From: Pseudomonas fluorescens
Lineage (GTDB): Bacteria; Pseudomonadota; Gammaproteobacteria; Pseudomonadales; Pseudomonadaceae
NCBI RefSeq assembly: GCF_003732425.1
Contig: NZ_MOBX01000002.1
Coordinates: 124,001 to 188,000, forward strand
Direction: 5' to 3'
Length of the DNA: 64,000 bases
In this document: in pieces, positions 55,505 through 64,000 of the stretch
Position numbering within the stretch: the first letter of the stretch is position 1
How the letters are laid out: the number at the start of each line of letters is the position of its first letter
Program-made: the position numbers and the translations under genes
The notes under the pieces: generated by a model
Databases searched by the model: none
The model's input: the letters and a program-made list of their open reading frames with translations, nothing else
What the model was told of the DNA's origin: nothing

Positions 55505-56926
55505 ATGCCATTGAAACCGCCTTCCAAAGGCTCCGTCACCGCTAATGCGAATCCTCGTCCGACCCTCGCGTCCGATGGGCAAACACCGTCCCCCGAAGCC
55601 CCGCCACGAGTCGACTTCGGATTCTCTACATCGCTGCCGCGATCACCCGGTGCGCCGGGCAGGGCAGCGCTGCACATCGACACGCAGGCATCGTCGCCTG
55701 CGCCCGCTGTTTCGGTGCACGAACTCTCATCGTCCCTGAGCATGCCTGCCCTGCCGGAACAACGGTCGATCACGCATTATCTGAGCAGCGTGTCGATCAG
55801 GCATTTACCGCCTGCCGACAGTCAGGGGCTGCGCACATTAAAGGGGCGTCGTTACGCCGAGGTGCCTGAAGGCGCAGTGCATGTCGGGGAGGATCCTCAA
55901 ACAGGCCAATGGCGGGCCAAACTGCTGAGCGAGCGCGAGCCCACGGGCCCCGCACTCGTGTGGGATCCAGACAAGCACCTCTGGCAGCTGCTGGATGAGT
56001 CCGGGTTGCCCGTCCTGCGCTCCACCCGTCGAAAGAGTTCGCGCGAGACGGACTCGTCCGACGATGAGTTCGAGCTGGCCATGGAGTCATTGCCGGACAG
56101 GTCACAAGCGGTGGATGACGTGTTCGAAATGGCGTCCGAATCCATGCCGTTCGAACCCTATACCGCGCAGGAACTCGCCGTCATGAGGCAGGAGGTCCGC
56201 TACACATCGCTGAATAACCAACTGGGTTCCTATAACCGCGCCAACAATGGCAAGTACCCGATGAGGGACAGCCTTGGCAGACCTGTGCGTATTCGTTTTC
56301 TCGAGAGCAGGGTGACGCTGGAACCCGAATCGCCACTCAAACCTGCGGAGCACTACACTTCCGAGCAGATAAAGCCCTATATAAAATTCGAGGGTTACGA
56401 AGCGGTCGCCAGGCTTTATGAAGAAAAACTGCAACTGCGCCAGTTCACTGAAGCGGATGTGAAAGTACCCGGTGAACGCGCCTTGATCGGTCAGTCGATG
56501 GTGGTGGCGAACAGGCGGATCGCCAAGGGCGAAGTCGTGGGTGTGTATGGAGGGACGATCCGCTCGGCAAGGTTCCTGCACCCAACCGAGCAGATTTACA
56601 CGATGATCATCGGCATGGAAGTGGGCTTGCGGTCAGGGCAACTGGGACCGGGGGCAATCGCCATCGTCGGGGACAACATAATCTCCAGAATGAACACTCA
56701 CTTTATCTATGACGCCACGGGCAAGCCTGTAAAACAGGCTCTTGATGGCTACAACGTCAAACTGATCGACTTTAACGTCGATGCGCAATTGCCGGGACAC
56801 GATATCAAGGACCTCAAACCCTATCTGCTCAATGTGGCGTTCGCGGTTGAGGACATTCCGGCAGGCACCGAACTGCGATGGAATTACAACTACACCGACG
56901 AGCATATGAGAATGCTGTTTCCATAA
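55505..56926 (+). CDS. SET-domain protein with the shared effector N-terminal module (putative secreted methyltransferase)
   Basis: 473 residues from ATG at 55505; the ATG at 55496 overlaps the Shine-Dalgarno site, and M-P-L-K-P-P-S-K-G-S-V aligns with the other two effectors. Order: proline-rich N terminus; shared module (about 90-165: R-R-Y-A-E-V-P, W-R-A-K-L, L-W-Q-L-L); acidic linker (about 175-215); helical/beta middle; C-terminal SET domain (about 325-470). SET motifs are G-E-V-V-G-V-Y-G-G (342-350), S-R-M-N-T-H-F (395-401, for the N-H pair) and D-I-P-A-G-T-E-L-R-W-N-Y-N-Y (450-463, with the C-terminal Tyr). SET enzymes methylate lysines using S-adenosylmethionine. The N-H region is N-T-H rather than N-H-S, so activity is not certain. 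No signal peptide. A host target is inferred. Confidence 0.82.
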   Translation: MPLKPPSKGSVTANANPRPTLASDGQTPSPEAPPRVDFGFSTSLPRSPGAPGRAALHIDTQASSPAPAVSVHELSSSLSMPALPEQRSITHYLSSVSIRHLPPADSQGLRTLKGRRYAEVPEGAVHVGEDPQTGQWRAKLLSEREPTGPALVWDPDKHLWQLLDESGLPVLRSTRRKSSRETDSSDDEFELAMESLPDRSQAVDDVFEMASESMPFEPYTAQELAVMRQEVRYTSLNNQLGSYNRANNGKYPMRDSLGRPVRIRFLESRVTLEPESPLKPAEHYTSEQIKPYIKFEGYEAVARLYEEKLQLRQFTEADVKVPGERALIGQSMVVANRRIAKGEVVGVYGGTIRSARFLHPTEQIYTMIIGMEVGLRSGQLGPGAIAIVGDNIISRMNTHFIYDATGKPVKQALDGYNVKLIDFNVDAQLPGHDIKDLKPYLLNVAFAVEDIPAGTELRWNYNYTDEHMRMLFP

Positions 56927-56965
56927 TGCCGATCTGGCCATTCGACGCTGGTCCCACGGTACGTC

Positions 56966-57007
56966 GGTCACGAATACGGGCGTTGCACCCGTATTCGTGA
57001 ATGTGAC
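56966..57007. terminator. Long hairpin between SET gene and ureC
   Basis: A 13-bp perfect stem TCACGAATACGGG/CCCGTATTCGTGA (56968-56980, 56988-57000) with a 7-base loop, extended by GGTCAC/GTGACC. It lies between convergent genes and lacks a long T-run. Confidence 0.7.
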
Positions 57008-57009
57008 CG

Positions 57010-58710
57010 TTAAAACAGGAAATACCGCTGCGCCATCGGCAACGTTTCCGCCGGTTCACACCAGAGCAACACGCCGTCAGCCTTGACCTGATAGGTCTGC
57101 GGATCGACATCGATGGTCGGCAGATAGTCGTTGTGGATCAGATCGGTTTTCTGCACATCACGGCAACCTTTGACCACGCCGATTTTCTTCTTCAAGCCCA
57201 GTGCTTCAGGCAACCCGGCTTCCTGCGCTGCCTGACTGATAAAAGTCAGGCTGGTGGCGTGCAGCGAGCCGCCGTAGCTGGCGAACATCGGGCGGTAGTG
57301 CACCGGTTGCGGTGTCGGGATCGAGGCGTTGGCATCGCCCATCAGGCTCGCGGCGATCGCGCCACCCTTGAGAATCAGCGTCGGTTTCACGCCAAAGAAT
57401 GCCGGGCGCCAGAGCACCAGATCGGCCCACTTGCCGACTTCGATCGAACCGACTTCGTGGCTGATGCCATGGGTGATGGCCGGGTTGATCGTGTACTTGG
57501 CGATGTAGCGTTTGGCGCGGAAGTTGTCGTTGCCTGCGCCGTCCTGCGGCAGCGGGCCGCGCTGCTTTTTCATTTTGTCGGCGGTCTGCCAGGTGCGTGT
57601 GATGACTTCGCCGACGCGGCCCATGGCCTGACTGTCGGAGCTGATCATCGAGAACGCGCCGAGGTCGTGAAGAATGTCTTCGGCGGCAATCGTTTCGCGG
57701 CGGATACGGCTTTCAGCGAACGCGACGTCTTCGGCAATGCTCGGGTCGAGGTGATGGCAGACCATCAGCATGTCGAGGTGTTCGTCGATGGTGTTGCGCG
57801 TGAACGGTCGGGTCGGGTTGGTCGAACTCGGCAGCACGTTAGGGAAACCGCAGGCCTTGATGATGTCCGGTGCGTGACCGCCACCGGCACCTTCGGTGTG
57901 ATAGGTGTGGATGGTGCGGCCCTTGAACGCGCCGAGGGTGGTTTCGACGAAACCCGATTCGTTGAGGGTGTCGGTGTGGATCGCCACCTGCACATCGAAC
58001 TGATCGGCGACGTTCAGGCAGTTGTCGATGCTCGCCGGCGTGGTGCCCCAGTCTTCGTGCAACTTGAGGCCGATGGCGCCGGCCTTGACCTGCTCGATCA
58101 ACGGCTCCGGCAGGCTGGCGTTGCCTTTGCCGGTGAGGCCGATGTTCATCGGGAACGCGTCAGCGGCCTGGAGCATGCGCGCCAGGTGCCACGGCCCGGA
58201 GGTGCAAGTGGTGGCGTTGGTGCCAGTGGCCGGGCCGGTGCCGCCGCCGATCATGGTGGTGACGCCGCTCATCAGCGCTTCTTCGATCTGCTGCGGGCAG
58301 ATGAAATGGATGTGGGTGTCGATGCCGCCAGCGGTGAGGATCATGCCTTCGCCGGCAATCACTTCGGTGCCGGCGCCGATGGCGATGGTCACGTCGGGTT
58401 GCACGTCCGGGTTGCCGGCCTTGCCGATCGCGGCGATGCGCCCGTCCTTGAGGCCGACGTCGGCTTTGACGATGCCCCAGTGGTCGATGATCAGCACGTT
58501 GGTGATCAGCGTGTCGACCACTTCGGCAGCCAGCAACTGGCTCTGGCCCTGGCCGTCGCGGATGACTTTGCCGCCACCGAATTTCACTTCTTCGCCGTAG
58601 GTGGTGAAGTCTTTTTCGACTTCGATCCACAGCTCGGTGTCGGCCAGGCGCACCTTGTCGCCGACAGTGGGGCCGAACATGTCGGCGTAGGCGTTTCTAG
58701 AAATCTTCAT
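57010..58710 (-). CDS. ureC: Urease subunit alpha
   Basis: 566 residues from ATG at 58710 (AAGG upstream). Catalytic subunit hydrolysing urea to ammonia and carbamate. Nickel ligands H-I-H in T-H-I-H-F-I-C-P, the carbamylated lysine in G-L-K-L-H-E-D-W-G and the flap C-H-H in M-V-C-H-H-L-D-P are all present. No truncation. Separated from ureB by a decayed REP pair. Confidence 0.98.
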   Translation of the reverse strand: MKISRNAYADMFGPTVGDKVRLADTELWIEVEKDFTTYGEEVKFGGGKVIRDGQGQSQLLAAEVVDTLITNVLIIDHWGIVKADVGLKDGRIAAIGKAGNPDVQPDVTIAIGAGTEVIAGEGMILTAGGIDTHIHFICPQQIEEALMSGVTTMIGGGTGPATGTNATTCTSGPWHLARMLQAADAFPMNIGLTGKGNASLPEPLIEQVKAGAIGLKLHEDWGTTPASIDNCLNVADQFDVQVAIHTDTLNESGFVETTLGAFKGRTIHTYHTEGAGGGHAPDIIKACGFPNVLPSSTNPTRPFTRNTIDEHLDMLMVCHHLDPSIAEDVAFAESRIRRETIAAEDILHDLGAFSMISSDSQAMGRVGEVITRTWQTADKMKKQRGPLPQDGAGNDNFRAKRYIAKYTINPAITHGISHEVGSIEVGKWADLVLWRPAFFGVKPTLILKGGAIAASLMGDANASIPTPQPVHYRPMFASYGGSLHATSLTFISQAAQEAGLPEALGLKKKIGVVKGCRDVQKTDLIHNDYLPTIDVDPQTYQVKADGVLLWCEPAETLPMAQRYFLF

Positions 58711-58761
58711 GTGCTTGCCTTGGGATTCAATTGGATTTGAGACCGCTCGCATAGCTCGCTT

Positions 58762-58856
58762 TCGCAGCCTCGCTGCGCTCGACAGCTCCTACAGTCAGTG
58801 CTCGGCTCGAGACCGCAGAGCATTTGTAGGCGCTGCCGAAGGCTGCGATCTTTTTG
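58762..58856. repeat. REP pair, family A, one arm decayed, between ureB and ureC
   Basis: The right arm GCGCTGCCGAAGGCTGCGAT is nearly intact. The left arm (58761-58793, TTCGCAGCCTCGCTGCGCTC then GACAGCTCCTACAG) is diverged. Confidence 0.65.
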
Positions 58857-58870
58857 GGTTCGCACCGATC

Positions 58871-59178
58871 TCAGTCGAGGTTGCCCATGATCCGTCCGGC
58901 AAAGCCGAACACCCGCCGCTGCCCGGCGTAATCCACCAGCTCGACCTCGCGGCTCTGCCCCGGTTCGAAGCGCACGGCGGTGCCGGCCGGAATGTTCAGG
59001 CGCATGCCACGGCTCGCCGCACGATTAAAGGTCAGCGCGTCGTTGGTTTCAAAAAAGTGATAGTGCGAACCGACCTGGATCGGCCGGTCGCCGCTGTTGG
59101 CGACTTTCAGGCTGACGGTGCGGCGACCGACGTTGAGTTCGATGTCGCCGGGCTGGATCTGGTACTCGCCAGGAATCA

Positions 59179-59179
<1 letters not shown>
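58871..59179 (-). CDS. ureB: Urease subunit beta
   Basis: 102 residues from ATG at 59179, which overlaps the stop of the GNAT gene (ATGA). Typical start M-I-P-G-E-Y-Q-I and motifs [25 protein letters not shown]. Structural subunit of the UreABC trimer. Confidence 0.97.
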
Positions 59180-60251
<1,072 letters not shown>

Positions 60252-60259
60252 GGCGCGCC

Positions 60260-60562
60260 TCAGACGATCGGCTGGTGGACGGTGACCAGTTTGGTGCCGT
60301 CGGGAAACGTCGCTTCGACCTGGATCTCCGGGATCATTTCCGGGATGCCTTCCATCACTTGTTCGCGCGAAAGCAGGGTGGTGCCGAAGTGCATCAGCTC
60401 GGCCACGGTCTGACCGTCACGGGCGCCTTCGAGCAGCGCGGCGGAGATGTAGGCCATGGCTTCCGGGTAGTTGAGTTTCACGCCGCGGGCCAGACGCCGC
60501 TCGGCGACGAGGCCGGCGGTGAAGATCAGCAGCTTGTCTTTTTCGCGTGGGGTCAGGTCCAT
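60260..60562 (-). CDS. ureA: Urease subunit gamma
   Basis: 100 residues from ATG at 60562, the standard length. Starts [14 protein letters not shown] and contains [10 protein letters not shown]. Structural subunit. Followed by the PAT-type acetyltransferase gene eight bases on. Confidence 0.98.
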   Translation of the reverse strand: MDLTPREKDKLLIFTAGLVAERRLARGVKLNYPEAMAYISAALLEGARDGQTVAELMHFGTTLLSREQVMEGIPEMIPEIQVEATFPDGTKLVTVHQPIV

Positions 60563-60610
60563 TGTGGGAATCCAATATCGGCAGTTAAAAGTTATTAAGT
60601 CGGTCGCCAC

Positions 60611-60698
60611 CTGCAGGAGCTGCCGAAGGCTGCGATCTTTTGATGTTGATTTTTTGAAGCAAGATCAAAAGATCGCAGCCTTCGGCAGCTCCTGTAGG
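60611..60698. repeat. REP pair, family A, between ureD and ureA
   Basis: AGCTGCCGAAGGCTGCGATC and its inverted partner around about 25 bases. Confidence 0.88.
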
Positions 60699-60708
60699 GG
60701 AATGCATT

Positions 60709-61548
60709 TCAGGTGTTCCAGATTCGTGGGGGCTGGGCTTCGCGATCTAGCAGCACCGGCCGCAGCAAGCGCCATAAATCGATGAGCCAGGCCCGGGCGA
60801 GCAATGCTTCACTGGCCAGACACCGAGCCACCAAAAGCCCCGGCAACTGCGTCAGATCCCCACGCACTTCGTGGCCCAGCGAGCGGCAACGCTCGAGCAA
60901 TTCAGCATCGATTTCACCGGTGACCAACAACGTCGCAAACACCGGATTGCCATCCAGCCCGATTGGCGAATCAAGTAAACCGTCACCGCCGACAATGCGC
61001 TGGCGCTCATGCCAGAGCAATCGACCATCACGGCGAATATCCAGATGCGCCTGGAAATACCCGCGGTCGAAACGCTCGCCGCTGGCGGGGCGACCCAACG
61101 CCACCACATCCCAGTAGAACAGCCGCGCATCGCCTTCAAGATCAATCGCAGTCGTCAGCTCAGCCTGCGCGGCGCTGTAGACGATGGTTTCCTGCGGCAG
61201 CCATTCCAGCGTCGCCCCGGCCGCCACTTTCAAGTCGAGCTTCTGATAAGCCGGCCCGGCCGCGCGATACCATTTGGCTGCGCCGGGACTGGTGATCTGC
61301 GCCCACGCGCCGTGTTCGACGCGGGCGCTGATGTCCAGCCGATCACCGCCGGCAATCCCGCCCGGCGGGTGGACGATGATGTGCTGGCAGACCTCGGGGC
61401 CTTCGGCGTACAGGTGTTTTTGTACGCGCAGCGGGCCGAGGTGGCGGCGCATGACCGGGCGCGTGCAGTCGCCGAAACGGGCGTAAGCGAGCTCCAGCTC
61501 GGCGTGCCAGCTCGGGGTAAACAGGGCAGGTGAAACAGTTGAATTCAT
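60709..61548 (-). CDS. ureD: Urease accessory protein UreD
   Basis: 279 residues. Typical UreD patterns: [22 protein letters not shown] and [10 protein letters not shown]. It binds apourease first and recruits UreF and UreG for nickel insertion. It is the only accessory gene on this side; ureEFG are about 21 kb away. Confidence 0.96.
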   Translation of the reverse strand: MNSTVSPALFTPSWHAELELAYARFGDCTRPVMRRHLGPLRVQKHLYAEGPEVCQHIIVHPPGGIAGGDRLDISARVEHGAWAQITSPGAAKWYRAAGPAYQKLDLKVAAGATLEWLPQETIVYSAAQAELTTAIDLEGDARLFYWDVVALGRPASGERFDRGYFQAHLDIRRDGRLLWHERQRIVGGDGLLDSPIGLDGNPVFATLLVTGEIDAELLERCRSLGHEVRGDLTQLPGLLVARCLASEALLARAWLIDLWRLLRPVLLDREAQPPRIWNT

Positions 61549-61591
61549 GGTGTGTAATTATCGTTAGGAAGCTACAGATTAGTTCGTTGTA

Positions 61592-62290
61592 CTAGATCGT
61601 TACCAGCCCGCGTACACCCTCGGCCTCCATATTTTCACCGCGCCCCTGCTGGACGATCTCGCCCCGGGACATCACCAGGTATTGATCGGCCAGCTCCGCA
61701 GCGAAATCGTAGAACTGCTCCACCAGCAAAATCGCCATGTCACCGCGCGCCGCAAGTTTCTTGATGACCGCGCCGATCTCTTTGATCACCGAGGGTTGAA
61801 TGCCTTCGGTGGGTTCGTCGAGGATCAGTAAACGTGGGCGGCTGGCCAAGGCGCGGCCAATTGCCAACTGCTGTTGCTGACCGCCAGAGAGGTCACCGCC
61901 GCGACGCTGCTTCATTTGTAGCAGCACCGGGAACAATTCGTAGATGAAACTTGGGACTTCTTTGGCTTCACTGCCGGGAAACCGCGACAGACCCATCAAC
62001 AGGTTTTCTTCCACGGTCAGCCGTCCGAAGATTTCCCGGCCTTGCGGCACGTAGGCGATCCCGGCGTGAACGCGCTGGTGCGGCTTGAAGGTGGTGATCG
62101 GTTTACCCTCCCAGTTCACCGCACCTTCTTTGGCCGGCAGCAGGCCCATCAGGCATTTGAGCAGGGTGGTCTTGCCCACGCCGTTACGGCCGAGCAGGCA
62201 GGTGACTTCGCCGACCTTCACATCGAAAGACAGGCCTCGGAGGATGTGGCTACCGCCGTAGTACTGGTGCAGCTTGTCGACTTGCAGCAT
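61592..62290 (-). CDS. urtE: Urea ABC transporter ATPase UrtE
   Basis: 232 residues from ATG at 62290; the TTG two codons upstream is not needed. Walker A G-R-N-G-V-G-K-T-T, signature L-S-G-G-Q-Q-Q-Q-L-A-I, Walker B L-L-I-L-D-E-P-T-E-G-I-Q-P. The E-G-I-Q-P variant and the location beside ureD and urtD point to urea rather than amino acid transport. Confidence 0.93.
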   Translation of the reverse strand: MLQVDKLHQYYGGSHILRGLSFDVKVGEVTCLLGRNGVGKTTLLKCLMGLLPAKEGAVNWEGKPITTFKPHQRVHAGIAYVPQGREIFGRLTVEENLLMGLSRFPGSEAKEVPSFIYELFPVLLQMKQRRGGDLSGGQQQQLAIGRALASRPRLLILDEPTEGIQPSVIKEIGAVIKKLAARGDMAILLVEQFYDFAAELADQYLVMSRGEIVQQGRGENMEAEGVRGLVTI

Positions 62291-62312
62291 GTTCAAAATC
62301 TCCCGAAATCCT

Positions 62313-62399
62313 CTGTAGGAGCTGCCGAAGGCTGCGATCTTTTGATCTTCTTTTTGAAGAGCAAGATCAAAAGATCGCAGCCTTCGGCAGCTCCTACAC
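62313..62399. repeat. REP pair, family A, between urtD and urtE
   Basis: GTAGGAGCTGCCGAAGGCTG and its inverted partner around about 30 bases. Confidence 0.9.
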
Positions 62400-62411
62400 A
62401 GGACAAAATCT

Positions 62412-63281
62412 TCAGCGGCCGAGGTAGACCTCGATCACGCGCTCGTTTTCCTGCACCTGCTCAAGCGAGCCTTCCGCCAAAACGCTACCCTGGTGCAGCA
62501 CAGTCACGTGGTCGGCAATCGAGCCGACAAAGCCCATGTCATGCTCGACCACCATCAACGAATGCTTGCCTGCCAGGCTCTTGAACAGTTCAGCCGTGAA
62601 CTCGGTTTCCGCATCGGTCATGCCCGCCACCGGCTCATCGAGCAGCAGCAGTTGCGGGTCCTGCATCAGCAACATGCCGATCTCGAGAAACTGCTTCTGA
62701 CCATGCGAGAGCAGCCCGGCCTGACGATTGACCGAGGTGGTCAGGCGAATCGTCTCCAGCACTTCGCTGATCCGGTCTTTCTGCTCGCCACTGAGGCGCG
62801 CACGCAAACTGGCCCACACCGACTTGTCGGTTTTCTGCGCCAGTTCCAGGTTTTCAAACACGCTCAGCGCTTCGAACACCGTCGGCTTCTGAAACTTGCG
62901 ACCGATGCCGGCCTGAGCGATTTGCACTTCGCTCATCTGCGTCAGGTCGAGGGTTTCACCGAACCAGGCCTTGCCATGACTGGGCCGGGTCTTGCCGGTG
63001 ATCACGTCCATCAGCGTGGTTTTGCCCGCGCCGTTGGGGCCGATGATGCAGCGCAATTCACCAACGCCGATGTATAGGTTGAGATTGTTCAGTGCGCGAA
63101 AGCCATCGAAGCTGACGCTGATGTCTTCCAGTGTGAGGATCGTGCCGTGGCGGGTATCCAGCCCCGGGCCGACCCGCTGGCCGAGGCCGATGGAATCGCG
63201 ACTGGTGCCTTCGTCCTTGTTCGGTTCCACGGGAAAAAAGGCCGGTTCCAACATGAATTCAGCGCTCGCCGTGACTCTCAT
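62412..63281 (-). CDS. urtD: Urea ABC transporter ATPase UrtD
   Basis: 289 residues, ATG overlapping the urtC stop (ATGA). About 45 residues precede the ATPase domain, as in other UrtD. Walker A G-P-N-G-A-G-K-T-T, signature L-S-H-G-Q-K-Q-F-L-E-I, Walker B L-L-L-L-D-E-P-V-A-G-M. Confidence 0.93.
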   Translation of the reverse strand: MRVTASAEFMLEPAFFPVEPNKDEGTSRDSIGLGQRVGPGLDTRHGTILTLEDISVSFDGFRALNNLNLYIGVGELRCIIGPNGAGKTTLMDVITGKTRPSHGKAWFGETLDLTQMSEVQIAQAGIGRKFQKPTVFEALSVFENLELAQKTDKSVWASLRARLSGEQKDRISEVLETIRLTTSVNRQAGLLSHGQKQFLEIGMLLMQDPQLLLLDEPVAGMTDAETEFTAELFKSLAGKHSLMVVEHDMGFVGSIADHVTVLHQGSVLAEGSLEQVQENERVIEVYLGR

Positions 63282-64000
63282 TGTTCACCTCGTTTCTTCA
63301 GCAGACCGATCACGCCTTTGGGCAAGTACAGCGTCACGACGATGAACAGCGCGCCGAGGAAGAACAGCCAGTATTCGGGGAAAGCCACGGTGAACCAGCT
63401 CTTCATGCCGTTGACCACACCGGCGCCGAGCAGCGGGCCGATCAGCGTGCCGCGACCGCCGAGCGCTACCCACACCGCCGCTTCGATGGAGTTGGTCGGC
63501 GACATTTCGCTGGGGTTGATGATGCCCACTTGCGGCACGTACAACGCACCGGCCAGGCCACACAACACCGCACTCAACACCCACACAAACAACTTGAAAC
63601 CGCGCGGGTCGTAGCCGCAGAACATCAAACGGTTCTCGGCATCGCGCAACGCCGTGAGCACGCGACCGAACTTGCTCTGCGCCAGGCGCCAGCCGATGAA
63701 CAGACTCGCCACCAGCAACAACACCGTGGCCAGAAACAGCACCGCACGGGTGCCCGGTTCAGTGATGCCGAAACCGAGAATCGTGCGGAAATTGGTAAAG
63801 CCGTTATTACCGCCAAACCCGGTCTCGTTGCGGAAAAACAGGAGCATGCCGGCGAAGGTCAGGGCCTGGGTCATGATCGAGAAATACACGCCTTTGATCC
63901 GCGAACGGAAGGCGAAGAAGCCGAACACCAGCGCCAGCAACCCCGGCGCTAACACCACCAGACACATCGCCCAGATGAAGCTGCTGGTGCCAGTCCAGTA
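63278..64000 (-). CDS. urtC: Urea ABC transporter permease UrtC, 5' end outside window
   Basis: The frame is open to the last base of the window; the visible 240 residues are the C-terminal part of a LivM-type permease. Motifs include K-F-G-R-V-L-T-A-L-R-D-A-E-N-R (ATPase coupling) and G-G-R-G-T-L-I-G-P-L-L-G-A. The context with urtDE and ureD gives the urea assignment. Confidence 0.92.
   Translation of the reverse strand, partial: YWTGTSSFIWAMCLVVLAPGLLALVFGFFAFRSRIKGVYFSIMTQALTFAGMLLFFRNETGFGGNNGFTNFRTILGFGITEPGTRAVLFLATVLLLVASLFIGWRLAQSKFGRVLTALRDAENRLMFCGYDPRGFKLFVWVLSAVLCGLAGALYVPQVGIINPSEMSPTNSIEAAVWVALGGRGTLIGPLLGAGVVNGMKSWFTVAFPEYWLFFLGALFIVVTLYLPKGVIGLLKKRGEQ

Overview
The window is chromosomal DNA of a Pseudomonas, most likely of the P. 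fluorescens group. The gene order rplI-dnaB, ygiQ, LOG protein, azurin, nadE-pncB, a second Liv/Bra-type transporter, desT-ureEFG and the urease/urea transport block resembles the order I remember from other Pseudomonas chromosomes. The many paired REP elements also fit this group. Most of the window is core metabolism. The exceptions are three large, somewhat less GC-rich genes (2768-7132, 7250-9862, 55505-56926) that look like host-directed effectors.

Layout. 1-2723: a truncated membrane protein, rplI and dnaB (+). 2768-9862: two adjacent minus-strand genes, a 1454-residue leucine-rich-repeat protein with a C-terminal NEL-type E3 ubiquitin ligase domain, and an 870-residue protein of unknown function. 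10089-12401: ygiQ. 12701-19441: a three-gene transglutaminase / ATP-grasp / alpha-E cluster predicted to modify peptides. 19590-24592: a small basic protein, a LOG protein, azurin, pncB-nadE and a LysR regulator. 24756-27676: amaB and amaA (L-pipecolate/lysine catabolism). 28045-33220: a five-gene branched-chain amino acid ABC importer behind a canonical sigma-54 promoter. 33299-34061: a gene-poor stretch with a cluster of DnaA boxes. 34062-41317: an SDR, a CDF transporter, an AGE epimerase, ureJ-ureG-ureF-ureE, desT and a small periplasmic repeat protein. 41703-54029: AsmA, a ferritin-like protein, LysR, flavin reductase, SMR pump, lipase, EamA transporter, AraC, PsiF, a PerM-like permease, yegD and cbpA-cbpM. 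54052-56926: a soluble histidine kinase divergent from a SET-domain protein. 57010-64000: ureC-ureB-GNAT-GNAT-ureA-ureD and urtE-urtD-urtC, with urtC running off the window.

How the genes work together. Urea import (urt), urease structure (ureABC) and assembly (ureD here, ureEFG and ureJ about 17 kb away) form one nitrogen-scavenging capability split over two loci. The amaBA pair and the sigma-54 amino acid importer also serve nitrogen and carbon acquisition.

The most noteworthy find is that the NEL ligase, the 870-residue protein and the SET protein share three things: a start motif (K/R-x-P-x-x-G-S-V/I), a proline-rich linker, and a module of about 80 residues centred on R-R-Y-V/A-D/E-V-P and L-W. 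Two of them also share a 16-nt translation leader. I infer one effector family in which a common N-terminal targeting region carries different C-terminal domains: ubiquitin ligase, SET methyltransferase, and unknown. No secretion system is visible in the window.
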